NCBI RefSeq assembly: GCF_900105985.1
Contig: NZ_FNUB01000005.1
Coordinates: 2,356,001 to 2,420,000, forward strand
Length of the DNA stretch: 64,000 nt
From: Tenacibaculum sp. MAR_2010_89
GTDB lineage: Bacteria; Bacteroidota; Bacteroidia; Flavobacteriales; Flavobacteriaceae
Direction: 5' to 3'
Shown here: piece by piece, positions 14,675 to 23,161 of the stretch
Layout: every line of letters begins with the position of its first letter
How positions within the stretch are numbered: position 1 is the first letter of the stretch
Notes under the pieces: model-generated
Told to the model about the DNA's origin: nothing
The model's database searches: none
Seen by the model: only the letters and a program-made list of their open reading frames with translations
Made by a program: the position numbers and the translations under genes

Positions 14675-15042
14675 AAAAACAAAATTATTTAAGATTACTA
14701 AACATAGTATGTTCAGTATCCTTATTTGTAGCAATAACCAACCTTCCTATAATATATTATAATTTTTTAAGAATACTAGTTTTTATAGGTTGTCTATTTA
14801 TTGTTTTCAATTATAAAATCAAAAAAATGTGGAGGTTAGTATTTGTTCCGATAGCCATACTTTTTAATCCAATTTTTCCTGTTTTTTTATATTTAAAACC
14901 ATATTGGATTCCTTTAGATATACTAGCAGGTATTCTATTTCTACTAGTAACTTTTTATGGGGCTGTTTTTAGTGAGATAGAATCAAAAACAACAACAAAG
15001 CAAGTTGTGAAAAATAGAAATATGTATAACGTAAAATATTAA
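14671..15042 (+). CDS. Small four-helix membrane protein, DUF6804-like
   Basis: 123 residues with about four hydrophobic helices and the signature YYNFLRILVFIGCLF ... PIAILFNPIFPVFLYLKPYW, which I associate with DUF6804. No function is known. It starts within the DUF4236 gene (ATGA overlap) and ends 3 nt before the TerB-like gene, so it belongs to the same operon. Confidence 0.7.
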   Translation: MKKQNYLRLLNIVCSVSLFVAITNLPIIYYNFLRILVFIGCLFIVFNYKIKKMWRLVFVPIAILFNPIFPVFLYLKPYWIPLDILAGILFLLVTFYGAVFSEIESKTTTKQVVKNRNMYNVKY

Positions 15043-15045
15043 TAA

Positions 15046-15444
15046 ATGAATGAAATAACTACCGAACTTAAAAGTCATTTTCTTAGATTATATCAAATGG
15101 CTTTTTCAGATGATAATTTTGATGTATTAGAAATGCAAATGTTATACAAATTTGCAGAAGAAAGGAAAGTATCTAAGAAAGAACTTGATACTATTTTATT
15201 ATCACCTTATCATGATAGTTCTATACCAAATAGTCTTGAACTAAAAATAGAATATTTGTACGATTTAGCTGTAATGATTTGGGCAGATGAAAAAGTAACA
15301 AATGATGAAATTACAACTTTAAAAAAATACTGTTCAAAGTTTGGATTTCTTGAAGAAAATTTAAATGAGCTTACTGATTTTTTAATTGAAAATGCCAAAA
15401 GAAGTACATCAAAAACTGAATTATTAAAACAACTAATTGATTAA
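15046..15444 (+). CDS. TerB-like helical protein
   Basis: 132 residues, all-helical, no signal peptide. The pattern of an N-terminal FLRLYQMAFSDDNFDVLEMQML and a central YLYDLAVMIWADEKVTNDEITTLKKYC repeats the TerB motif of paired acidic residues (D-D/E at helix starts) that can bind a divalent metal. TerB-type proteins act in envelope-stress and tellurite-type systems with vWA proteins. Here it precedes a coiled-coil membrane protein and a vWA-like lipoprotein, which suggests a three-part assembly. Function is inferred. Confidence 0.65.
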   Translation: MNEITTELKSHFLRLYQMAFSDDNFDVLEMQMLYKFAEERKVSKKELDTILLSPYHDSSIPNSLELKIEYLYDLAVMIWADEKVTNDEITTLKKYCSKFGFLEENLNELTDFLIENAKRSTSKTELLKQLID

Positions 15445-15448
15445 CAAA

Positions 15449-16723
15449 ATGGAAGCATTAAAAAAAATATTTATCACTAAGAAAGAAGAACCTGTAAAAA
15501 AAGTAGAAACAATAAGTGAAGATAAAAAGGATCATAAGTTTACTTTTTTTGAAAGTGGATATGGTTCATCAAAACAAGCATCTGGAAATCATAAAGTTTT
15601 TAGAGCTTGTTTAAATGATGTTTACATGGATTATAAAAGTAAATGCGCCGAAGATGATAAATTACAAAACAAATTAAAAGAACCACACATACAAGAAAAA
15701 GGTAGAGAGGGGATTGAGTTAAAAAAAAGACAAACTGTTAAAGGTATCTTAGAAGAAGAGATAAAGAAAGATGAGGAAGAAATAGAAGACTGTAAAAATC
15801 AAATAATTGATGTTAAAGAAGATCCAGAAAAGTATGTTGAAGATGTAGATAAAAAGCCTAAAGCTCAATTTTATATAGGATTAATAGTATTAGTACCAAT
15901 TACTCTTTACTTGTTAGTGTTTTATATTTCAGCTTCCTATTCTGCCTTTTTTAAAGACTTTGAAAGTATTTCAAGTTTAGGGGTAAATAATACAATATTT
16001 TCTGCTGATGCTTTAACAAGTGCTTTTAATGATGGGGTTATGGAGGGGGTTTTTGTGTTAACAATTCCTTTTGCTTTTATGGGGTTAGGATATTTAATTC
16101 ACATGTTTCAAAAGCACAAAAGTTGGGTGTCTTATGTTAAAATAGGTGTTCTATTTGTTATAACATTCATTTTTGATGCTATTCTAGCATACTTAATTGA
16201 AATGAAAATTTATGAATTTAATAAAACACCAGATTCACCAGATTTTAATTTATCAATAGCTTTTAGTAAAGTAGAATTCTGGGGGATAATTTTTGCAGGT
16301 TTTGTAGTATATATTATATGGGGGTTAGTTTTTGACTTTATTATGAAAGAATATGAAAATATAGATAAAATAAAAGCTTTTATTAGAGGGAAAAGGGAGA
16401 CTATTGAAAATTTAAAAAAATCAATAATAGAAGCTGTAGAGAAGTTAAATGGTATTAAAAAAGATATTTCAGGAATAGAAGCTAGAATTACAGATTTACA
16501 GAGTACTATTGATGGATTTGTATTTCCTAATAAACGTTATTTAACTTATCATGCAGAATATGTAAAAGGTTGGTATTTAGCTGTTACAGATAATTTTGAT
16601 AACTTAAAAAGGAGAAACGAATTACTATCTGAATGTGAAACAATAGAAAAAGAACACCTTTCAAAATATGATTTAACGAATGAAAATACTGAAGGAATAA
16701 TTTATAAATCACAATTAAACTAA
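15449..16723 (+). CDS. Coiled-coil protein with four membrane helices
   Basis: 424 residues from the ATG at 15449; an in-frame TTG lies at 15437 but overlaps the previous gene. Residues about 60-130 are charged and coiled-coil-like (EEEIKKDEEEIEDCKNQI). Four hydrophobic segments follow: about 136-158 (FYIGLIVLVPITLYLL), 195-215 (GVFVLTIPFAFMGLGYLI), 226-248 and 272-296. A second coiled coil (about 300-360) then leads to a conserved-looking C-terminal helical part (NKRYLTYHAEYVKGWYLAV). I do not recognise a named family. Its place between TerB-like and vWA-like genes suggests a membrane scaffold. Confidence 0.65.
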   Translation: MEALKKIFITKKEEPVKKVETISEDKKDHKFTFFESGYGSSKQASGNHKVFRACLNDVYMDYKSKCAEDDKLQNKLKEPHIQEKGREGIELKKRQTVKGILEEEIKKDEEEIEDCKNQIIDVKEDPEKYVEDVDKKPKAQFYIGLIVLVPITLYLLVFYISASYSAFFKDFESISSLGVNNTIFSADALTSAFNDGVMEGVFVLTIPFAFMGLGYLIHMFQKHKSWVSYVKIGVLFVITFIFDAILAYLIEMKIYEFNKTPDSPDFNLSIAFSKVEFWGIIFAGFVVYIIWGLVFDFIMKEYENIDKIKAFIRGKRETIENLKKSIIEAVEKLNGIKKDISGIEARITDLQSTIDGFVFPNKRYLTYHAEYVKGWYLAVTDNFDNLKRRNELLSECETIEKEHLSKYDLTNENTEGIIYKSQLN

Positions 16724-16729
16724 AGAAAA

Positions 16730-17629
16730 ATGCGAATATATTTAATTATAGTTCTGAGTATTTTATTTTTTTCATGTAAAAAAGAAGTAGTACCTAATAA
16801 TGAAAGCAGTAGTTATAAAAAGGTTAGTGTTAAAAAAAATAAAAAAAAACAAAATTTGAATATTAGTATTCTATTAGATTTATCTGACAGAATAGACTCT
16901 GTGAAATTTTCAAATCCATCTATGGAATATTATCAACGAGATTTAGGATACATTGAAAGTATTACAAAAGTATTTGAAAGTCATTTAATGAATAAAAAAA
17001 CGTACAGTATTAATGATAAAATACAGTTATTTATAGATCCTGAACCATCAGATAGGGCACTAAATAAAAAAATAACTAACCTTAAAATTCAATTTGATAA
17101 AAAAAATGCGACTAAAAATAAAATAAAACAAACCTCTATAAAGTACAAAGAAGTTTGTACTGATATTTATAATACTGCAATTTCTGATGGAAAATACATA
17201 GGATCAAATATAAGAGGTTTCTTTAAAAACAAAATGAATGATTATTGTATAGATAATAAGTATCGAAATATTGTAATAATTTTAACGGACGGGTATATTT
17301 TTCATAAGCATGATATAATAAAAAGCAAGAATAAAACATCGTATTTAACACCAAAAACTATAAAAGGATTCGGTTTAAATACTGAAAAATGGAATAAAAA
17401 AATGGAAAGACATAATTATGGTTTTCTATCAATAGATAAGAAGTTAGAAAATATTGAAGTTTTAGTTTTAGGGATAAATCCAAGTAATAACAATCCTTAT
17501 GAAGGAGAAGTAATCAAGGCATATTGGTCAAAATGGTTAACAGAGATGAGTATTAAAAAGTTTCAATTAAAAACTGCAGATTTACCAACCCATATTGATG
17601 ATGTCATTAATAATTTCATTTTAAATTAA
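16730..17629 (+). CDS. vWA-like lipoprotein
   Basis: 299 residues. A signal peptide ends in FFSC (Cys16). From about residue 45 a von Willebrand A-like fold is suggested: strand plus MIDAS-like ISILLDLSDRID (D-x-S-x-R instead of D-x-S-x-S) and a later strand NIVIILTDGY carrying the second acidic site. No extra domain is seen. It probably binds a metal and a protein partner in the periplasm. It sits 6 nt after the coiled-coil membrane protein and 2 nt before the nuclease gene. Confidence 0.65.
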   Translation: MRIYLIIVLSILFFSCKKEVVPNNESSSYKKVSVKKNKKKQNLNISILLDLSDRIDSVKFSNPSMEYYQRDLGYIESITKVFESHLMNKKTYSINDKIQLFIDPEPSDRALNKKITNLKIQFDKKNATKNKIKQTSIKYKEVCTDIYNTAISDGKYIGSNIRGFFKNKMNDYCIDNKYRNIVIILTDGYIFHKHDIIKSKNKTSYLTPKTIKGFGLNTEKWNKKMERHNYGFLSIDKKLENIEVLVLGINPSNNNPYEGEVIKAYWSKWLTEMSIKKFQLKTADLPTHIDDVINNFILN

Positions 17630-17631
17630 CC

Positions 17632-18105
17632 ATGCATCTAAAAACAATATTCCTTTTTCTTTTATTTTTTATAGTTAAACAAAAAGTACCCAAAGAATTT
17701 TATGCAAAAGTAATTGGTGTAAAAGATGGAGACACTATTGAAGTTTTATATAAAAAGAAACCATTAATTATAAGGTTAGCGCATATAGATTGTCCAGAAA
17801 AGAAACAAGCATTTGGCAATAAAGCAAAACAGTTTGTAGCTACCAAAATATTTGGTAAAAATGTGCGGATAATTAATAAAGGAAAGTGGCACTGGAATCG
17901 ATTAATAGCAGAAGTATATTATAATAAAGTGGAAAATATAAATGAAACTTTAGTTGAAAATGGATTGGCAATGCATTTTAAAAAATACTCAAAAAGTAAA
18001 AGATACCATAATTTAGAACAAGTGGCTAAGAAACAAAAAATAGGAATATGGTCACAACCAAATAGTATTACACCATGGCAATACAGAAAATCAAACTACC
18101 CATGA
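17632..18105 (+). CDS. Thermonuclease-family (SNase) exported nuclease
   Basis: 157 residues with an N-terminal hydrophobic signal (IFLFLLFFIV). The SNase fold is clear: YAKVIGVKDGDTIEV, IRLAHIDCPEKKQAFG (catalytic Arg and Asp region), RLIAEVYY and NETLVENGLAMHFKKYS, then GIWSQPNSITPWQYRK. Staphylococcal-type catalytic Asp, Arg, Glu and Arg positions appear to be present. It degrades DNA or RNA with Ca2+ in known members. Its stop overlaps the next start (ATGA). Confidence 0.85.
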   Translation: MHLKTIFLFLLFFIVKQKVPKEFYAKVIGVKDGDTIEVLYKKKPLIIRLAHIDCPEKKQAFGNKAKQFVATKIFGKNVRIINKGKWHWNRLIAEVYYNKVENINETLVENGLAMHFKKYSKSKRYHNLEQVAKKQKIGIWSQPNSITPWQYRKSNYP

Positions 18106-18335
18106 AAAATATTTTATTAGTACTCATAATTTTTTCATTAACAGCATTTCAACAAATTAAAGAGAAGGAAGTATATGTTTGTAAAAGTGTTGCAAGCAAG
18201 CGATATCACTTAAAAAAAAATTGTAAAGGACTTACTTCCTGTAAAACCGAAATAAAAAAAACTACGAAAAAAAAAGCAAAAAGATACGGGCGAACACTCT
18301 GTAAATGGGAAAGAAAACTATTAAAAAAAAAATAA
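18102..18335 (+). CDS. Small exported Cys/His protein following the nuclease
   Basis: 77 residues from the ATG at 18102, which overlaps the nuclease stop; an in-frame ATG at 18075 would remove the signal-peptide layout. A signal peptide (ILLVLIIFSLTAFQ) precedes VYVCKSVASKRYHLKKNCKG, then LTSCKTEI and GRTLCKW. The Cys-x(n)-YH-x(n)-C-x-GL-x-x-C pattern is a small metal-binding-like motif often found beside or fused to SNase domains. The very basic composition suggests nucleic-acid binding. It is the last gene of the island operon. Confidence 0.65.
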   Translation: MKNILLVLIIFSLTAFQQIKEKEVYVCKSVASKRYHLKKNCKGLTSCKTEIKKTTKKKAKRYGRTLCKWERKLLKKK

Positions 18336-18342
18336 ATTATAA

Positions 18343-18368
18343 CTCTGTTGAAAACTAATTCAACAGAG
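18343..18368 (+). terminator. Intrinsic terminator closing the island
   Basis: CTCTGTTGAA (18343-18352) pairs perfectly with TTCAACAGAG (18359-18368), 6-nt loop, followed by CTTTTTATTTTTT. Its sequence is unrelated to the island hairpins. Confidence 0.9.
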
Positions 18369-18428
18369 CTTTTTATTTTTTAATGTTTAATCTTATTTTA
18401 GCGAATACTTCAATATTACAAGATATTT

Positions 18429-20285
18429 ATGGCACAAGAAACACAATATACCGAAGATAATATACGATCGCTCGACTGGAAAGAACACATTAGAATGCGT
18501 CCAGGTATGTATATCGGAAAATTAGGAGATGGTTCATCCCCTGATGATGGTATTTATATTCTTGTAAAAGAAGTTTTAGATAACTCGATTGACGAGTTTG
18601 TAATGGGAGGAGGAAAAACCATTGAAGTGTCTGTACAAGGAAATAAAGTAATTGTAAGAGATTATGGACGTGGGATACCGTTAGGAAAAGTGGTAGATGT
18701 AGTATCTAAAATGAATACTGGTGGTAAATATGACTCTAAAGCATTTAAAAAATCTGTAGGATTAAATGGGGTGGGTACTAAAGCAGTAAATGCATTATCT
18801 ACGTTTTTTAGAGTAGAATCTACACGTGACGGTAAATCTGCTGCAGCTGAATTCGAAAGAGGTAACTTAACAAATCAAGAGTTATTAGAAGAAACATCAC
18901 GTAGAAAAGGAACGAAGGTAACTTTTATTGCTGATGAAACTATTTTTAAGAATTATAAATATCGCCCTGAGTATATTATAAAGCTTCTTAAAAATTATGT
19001 GTACCTAAATCCAGGATTAACTATTGTTTTTAATGGAGAGAAGTTTTATTCTGAAAACGGGTTAAAAGATTTATTGGAAGATAATAACAATCAGGAAGAT
19101 ATGTTATATCCAATAATTCATTTGCGAGGTGATGATATTGAGGTAGCAATTACACATAGTAAAACTCAATATTCTGAAGAATACCACTCATTTGTAAACG
19201 GTCAACATACCACACAGGGAGGAACGCATCAAGCAGCCTTTAGAGAAGCTTTAGTGAAAACTATTCGTGAGTTTTTTGGTAAGAATTTTGAAGCATCTGA
19301 CATTCGTAAATCAATTATATCTGCTATTTCCATAAAAGTAATGGAACCAGTTTTTGAAAGTCAAACAAAAACTAAATTAGGATCTACTGAAATGGGAGGG
19401 AATCTTCCAACAGTAAGAACTTATATTAACGACTTTCTAAAAAAGAAATTAGATAATTATTTACATAAAAATACAGTCGTTGCTGAGCAACTTCAAAAGA
19501 AAATATTACAAGCAGAGAAAGAACGTAAAGAACTTTCAGGAATACGTAAATTAGCGCGTGATAGAGCTAAAAAAGCTAGTTTGCACAATAAAAAATTACG
19601 TGATTGTCGTATTCATTTTGGAGATACAAAAAAAGAAAGTTATTTAGATACTACATTGTTTATTACTGAGGGAGATTCGGCAAGTGGATCAATTACTAAA
19701 TCAAGAAATGTAAATACTCAAGCAGTTTTTAGTTTAAAAGGAAAGCCTTTAAATTCATACGGACTAAGTAAAAAAATTGTGTATGAAAATGAAGAGTTTA
19801 ACTTGTTACAGGCTGCATTAAATATTGAAGATGGCTTAGAAGGATTACGTTATAATAATGTTGTAATTGCAACGGATGCCGATGTTGATGGTATGCACAT
19901 TCGATTATTATTGATTACATTTTTTCTACAATTTTTTCCTGAAGTAATAAAAGAAGGACATTTATATATTTTAGAAACTCCTTTATTTAGAGTTCGAAAT
20001 AAAAAAGAAACTTTTTATTGTTATTCTGAAGAAGAAAAACAGGAAGCTATTAATAAACTAAGAGGTAAACCTGAGATAACTCGATTTAAAGGACTTGGGG
20101 AGATTTCACCAAACGAATTTGTTCATTTTATTGGAGATAATATTCGATTAGATCCTGTAATGTTAGATAAAGAAATGTCTATTGAACAAATGCTTGAATT
20201 CTACATGGGTAAGAATACACCAGATCGTCAGAAATTTATTATAAATAATCTAAAAGTAGAGTTAGATTTGTTAGAAGATAATTAA
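18429..20285 (+). CDS. parE: DNA topoisomerase IV subunit B
   Basis: 618 residues, the short form typical of Bacteroidota ParE. The GHKL ATPase has [19 protein letters not shown] and [14 protein letters not shown]. The transducer domain includes [14 protein letters not shown]. The TOPRIM domain has [11 protein letters not shown] and [12 protein letters not shown] with the Mg2+-binding acidic residues. It ends with the family [12 protein letters not shown] segment. With ParC it forms the A2B2 enzyme that decatenates daughter chromosomes. It starts a new unit after the island terminator and lies 105 bp before parC. Confidence 0.95.
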   Translation: MAQETQYTEDNIRSLDWKEHIRMRPGMYIGKLGDGSSPDDGIYILVKEVLDNSIDEFVMGGGKTIEVSVQGNKVIVRDYGRGIPLGKVVDVVSKMNTGGKYDSKAFKKSVGLNGVGTKAVNALSTFFRVESTRDGKSAAAEFERGNLTNQELLEETSRRKGTKVTFIADETIFKNYKYRPEYIIKLLKNYVYLNPGLTIVFNGEKFYSENGLKDLLEDNNNQEDMLYPIIHLRGDDIEVAITHSKTQYSEEYHSFVNGQHTTQGGTHQAAFREALVKTIREFFGKNFEASDIRKSIISAISIKVMEPVFESQTKTKLGSTEMGGNLPTVRTYINDFLKKKLDNYLHKNTVVAEQLQKKILQAEKERKELSGIRKLARDRAKKASLHNKKLRDCRIHFGDTKKESYLDTTLFITEGDSASGSITKSRNVNTQAVFSLKGKPLNSYGLSKKIVYENEEFNLLQAALNIEDGLEGLRYNNVVIATDADVDGMHIRLLLITFFLQFFPEVIKEGHLYILETPLFRVRNKKETFYCYSEEEKQEAINKLRGKPEITRFKGLGEISPNEFVHFIGDNIRLDPVMLDKEMSIEQMLEFYMGKNTPDRQKFIINNLKVELDLLEDN

Positions 20286-20302
20286 AAGTGAAAAAGAAAA
20301 TA

Positions 20303-20350
20303 ATTTTGATTAAAATGTATGTGAATAATACATTTAAATAGAATCAAAAT
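20303..20350. repeat. Two-part inverted repeat between parE and parC
   Basis: ATTTTGATT (20303-20311) pairs with AATCAAAAT (20342-20350), and AAATGTAT (20313-20320) pairs with ATACATTT (20328-20335). There is no T tract after it, so it is not an ordinary terminator. It could be a protein-binding site, an mRNA element or a supercoiling-sensitive cruciform. Confidence 0.5.
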
Positions 20351-20390
20351 TAAAAAAATAATAACCCCAAACGTATAAACGTTACTGTAA

Positions 20391-23102
20391 ATGAGTGAAG
20401 ACAATAACAATTACGAACACGACGAAGAATTAAATCAAGAACCTATTGAAAATGCAGAAACCATTACGAAAGTAACGGGGATGTATAAAGAATGGTTTTT
20501 AGATTATGCTTCATATGTAATTCTAGAACGTGCTGTACCTTCTATAGAAGATGGATTTAAGCCTGTGCAACGTCGTATTATGCATTCAATGAAAGACTTA
20601 GATGATGGGCGCTACAATAAGGTAGCAAACATCGTAGGTCATACAATGCAGTACCACCCGCACGGTGATGCTTCTATTGGAGATGCAATGGTACAACTAG
20701 GGCAAAAAGAGTTGTTAATTGATATGCAGGGTAACTGGGGTAATATATTAACTGGTGATCGTGCTGCTGCCTCTCGTTATATAGAAGCTCGTTTGTCTAA
20801 GTTTGCTTTAGATGTTGTTTTTAACCCAAAAACAACAGAATGGAAAATGTCGTATGATGGTAGAAGAAAAGAGCCTGTTGATTTACCAGTTAAGTTTCCG
20901 CTTTTATTAGCACAAGGAGCAGAAGGTATTGCTGTAGGTTTGTCTACAAAAATTTTACCACACAACTTTAATGAACTAATTGATGCTTCCATTAAGTATT
21001 TAAAAGGAAGAAGCTTCACAATTGTACCTGATTTTTTAACTGGTGGAATCGCTGATTTTACTAATTATAACGATGGTAAAAGAGGAGGAAAGGTTCGTGT
21101 AAGAGCAAAAATATCTCAGTTAGATAAAAAAACATTGGTAATTACTGAAATTCCATTCAGTACTACTACATCCTCTTTAATTGATAGTATTTTAAAGGCG
21201 AATGATAAGGGGAAAATTAAAATAAAAAAGATTGAAGATAATACAGCAGCAAATGTTGAAATAGTAGTGCATTTGCCACCAAATATTTCTCCAGATAAAA
21301 CTATAGATGCACTGTATGCTTTTACAAATTGTGAAAACTCAATATCACCATTAGCGTGTACAATTCAAAATAACAAACCTGTTTTTGTGGGGGTTTCGGA
21401 AATGTTAAAGCATTCAACCGACTTAACAGTTAAATTATTAAAAAGAGAATTAGAGATTCAATTACATGAGCTAGAAGAACAATGGCATTTTGCTTCTTTA
21501 GAACGTATTTTTATTGAAAATAGAATTTATCGTGATATTGAGGAGGTAGAAACATGGGAAGGAGTTATTGAAGCTATTGATAAAGGATTACAACCACATA
21601 TTAAGCACTTAAAAAGAGAAGTAACCGAAGAAGATATAGTTCGATTAACAGAAATTAGAATTAAGAAAATTTCTAAGTTTGATATTGATAAAGCAAAGCA
21701 ATTTATTGAAAGTTTAGAAGAAAAAATAGCAGAAGTAAAACACCATTTAGATAATTTAATTGATTTTGCTATTGATTATTTTAAAGTATTAAAAACTAAA
21801 TACGGAAAAGGAAAAGAACGTAAAACTGAAATTAGAATTTTTGATGATATTGTTGCTACTAAAGTAGTAATGCGTAATTCTAAACTTTATGTAAATAAAG
21901 AAGAAGGTTTCGTAGGTACGTCGTTAAAAAAAGATGAATATATTACTGACTGTGCCGACATTGATGATGTTATTATTTTTAGAGATAACGGAACAATGTT
22001 AGTTACTAAAGTTGCCTCTAAAACATTTGTAGGTAAAGGTATTATTCACATTGCAATCTTTAAGAAAAAAGATAAACGTACTGTGTATAATATGATTTAT
22101 AAAGACGGAGCAAAGGGGCCTAGTTATATGAAACGTTTCAATGTAACTAGTATCACAAGAGATAAAGAATACGACTTAACTAATGGTAGTAAAGGTTCTA
22201 AAATGCTATACTTTACTGCAAATCCGAATGGAGAAGCTGAAGTTATTACTATTTTACTAAGAGCAGTTGGAAGTATTAAAAAATTAAAATGGGATATTGA
22301 TTTTGCAGATTTAGGTATAAAAAGTAGAAGTGCAAGAGGAAATCAAGTAACTAAATATGCAATTAAGAAAATAGAATTTAAATCTGCCGGAGCATCAACA
22401 CTAAAACCAAGAAAAGTATGGTTTGATGATACTGTTCAACGTTTAAATGTTGATGGAAGAGGTGAATTACTAGGAGAGTTTAAAGCAGAAGATAAAATTT
22501 TAATAGCTACTCAAAGTGGTAAAATAAAAGCAGTAACACCAGAGTTAACAATGCATTTTGAAAATGACATGATAGTTTTGGAAAAATGGAATTCTAAAAA
22601 ACCACTATCTGTAATTTATTTTGATGGTGAAAAAGAACGTTATTATGTAAAAAGGTTCTTGGTAGAAACTGTAGATAAAGAAGAGCATTTTATTTCAGAA
22701 CATGAAAAATCAAAGCTAGAAATTATAGCTACTGATTATCGACCAATGGCTGAAGTTATATTTTCAAAACGTAGTTTAGATAAAATTGAAGTAAATTTCG
22801 AAGATTTTATTTCAATAAAAGGAATGAAAGCTTTGGGTAATCAATTAACTACAGATAAAATTCGCACGGTTAATTTATTAGAATCATTACCTTATGATGA
22901 ACCTGAAGAAGAAAAAGTAGAAGAAATAGAGGTTAATGAAGAAGAAGAAATTACAGAAGAAGCATTACCGCTTGAAGTAGAAGAAGTAGTGAAGCCTAAA
23001 GAATTTGAAGAAAGTAAAGATTCTAAAGCAAAAAAAGCATTAGAAAGAGCACTTCAAAAAAAGAAAAAGGGCTCGGATGATGATCAAACAGCTTTGTTTT
23101 AA
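20391..23102 (+). CDS. parC: DNA topoisomerase IV subunit A
   Basis: 903 residues. The breakage-reunion domain starts with a winged helix (DGFKPVQRRIMHSM), the quinolone-contact region HPHGDASIGDAM, and the catalytic Tyr130 in AAASRYIEARLS. A coiled-coil tower follows (about 340-460). The C-terminal half has degenerate beta-pinwheel blades (for example GRGELLGEFKAEDKILIAT). An acidic and then Lys-rich tail (about 830-903) is usual for flavobacterial ParC. It pairs with the parE product for ATP-dependent decatenation. Confidence 0.95.
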   Translation: MSEDNNNYEHDEELNQEPIENAETITKVTGMYKEWFLDYASYVILERAVPSIEDGFKPVQRRIMHSMKDLDDGRYNKVANIVGHTMQYHPHGDASIGDAMVQLGQKELLIDMQGNWGNILTGDRAAASRYIEARLSKFALDVVFNPKTTEWKMSYDGRRKEPVDLPVKFPLLLAQGAEGIAVGLSTKILPHNFNELIDASIKYLKGRSFTIVPDFLTGGIADFTNYNDGKRGGKVRVRAKISQLDKKTLVITEIPFSTTTSSLIDSILKANDKGKIKIKKIEDNTAANVEIVVHLPPNISPDKTIDALYAFTNCENSISPLACTIQNNKPVFVGVSEMLKHSTDLTVKLLKRELEIQLHELEEQWHFASLERIFIENRIYRDIEEVETWEGVIEAIDKGLQPHIKHLKREVTEEDIVRLTEIRIKKISKFDIDKAKQFIESLEEKIAEVKHHLDNLIDFAIDYFKVLKTKYGKGKERKTEIRIFDDIVATKVVMRNSKLYVNKEEGFVGTSLKKDEYITDCADIDDVIIFRDNGTMLVTKVASKTFVGKGIIHIAIFKKKDKRTVYNMIYKDGAKGPSYMKRFNVTSITRDKEYDLTNGSKGSKMLYFTANPNGEAEVITILLRAVGSIKKLKWDIDFADLGIKSRSARGNQVTKYAIKKIEFKSAGASTLKPRKVWFDDTVQRLNVDGRGELLGEFKAEDKILIATQSGKIKAVTPELTMHFENDMIVLEKWNSKKPLSVIYFDGEKERYYVKRFLVETVDKEEHFISEHEKSKLEIIATDYRPMAEVIFSKRSLDKIEVNFEDFISIKGMKALGNQLTTDKIRTVNLLESLPYDEPEEEKVEEIEVNEEEEITEEALPLEVEEVVKPKEFEESKDSKAKKALERALQKKKKGSDDDQTALF

Positions 23103-23161
23103 ATAAATAATACATTTATTAATAAAGCTTAATAGTTTTTAGCTAAATATATCCGAATAAT

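Noticed and set aside
15437..15448. TTG at 15437 as start of the coiled-coil membrane protein
   Set aside because: An ATG 12 nt later, right after the TerB stop, is the more usual start.
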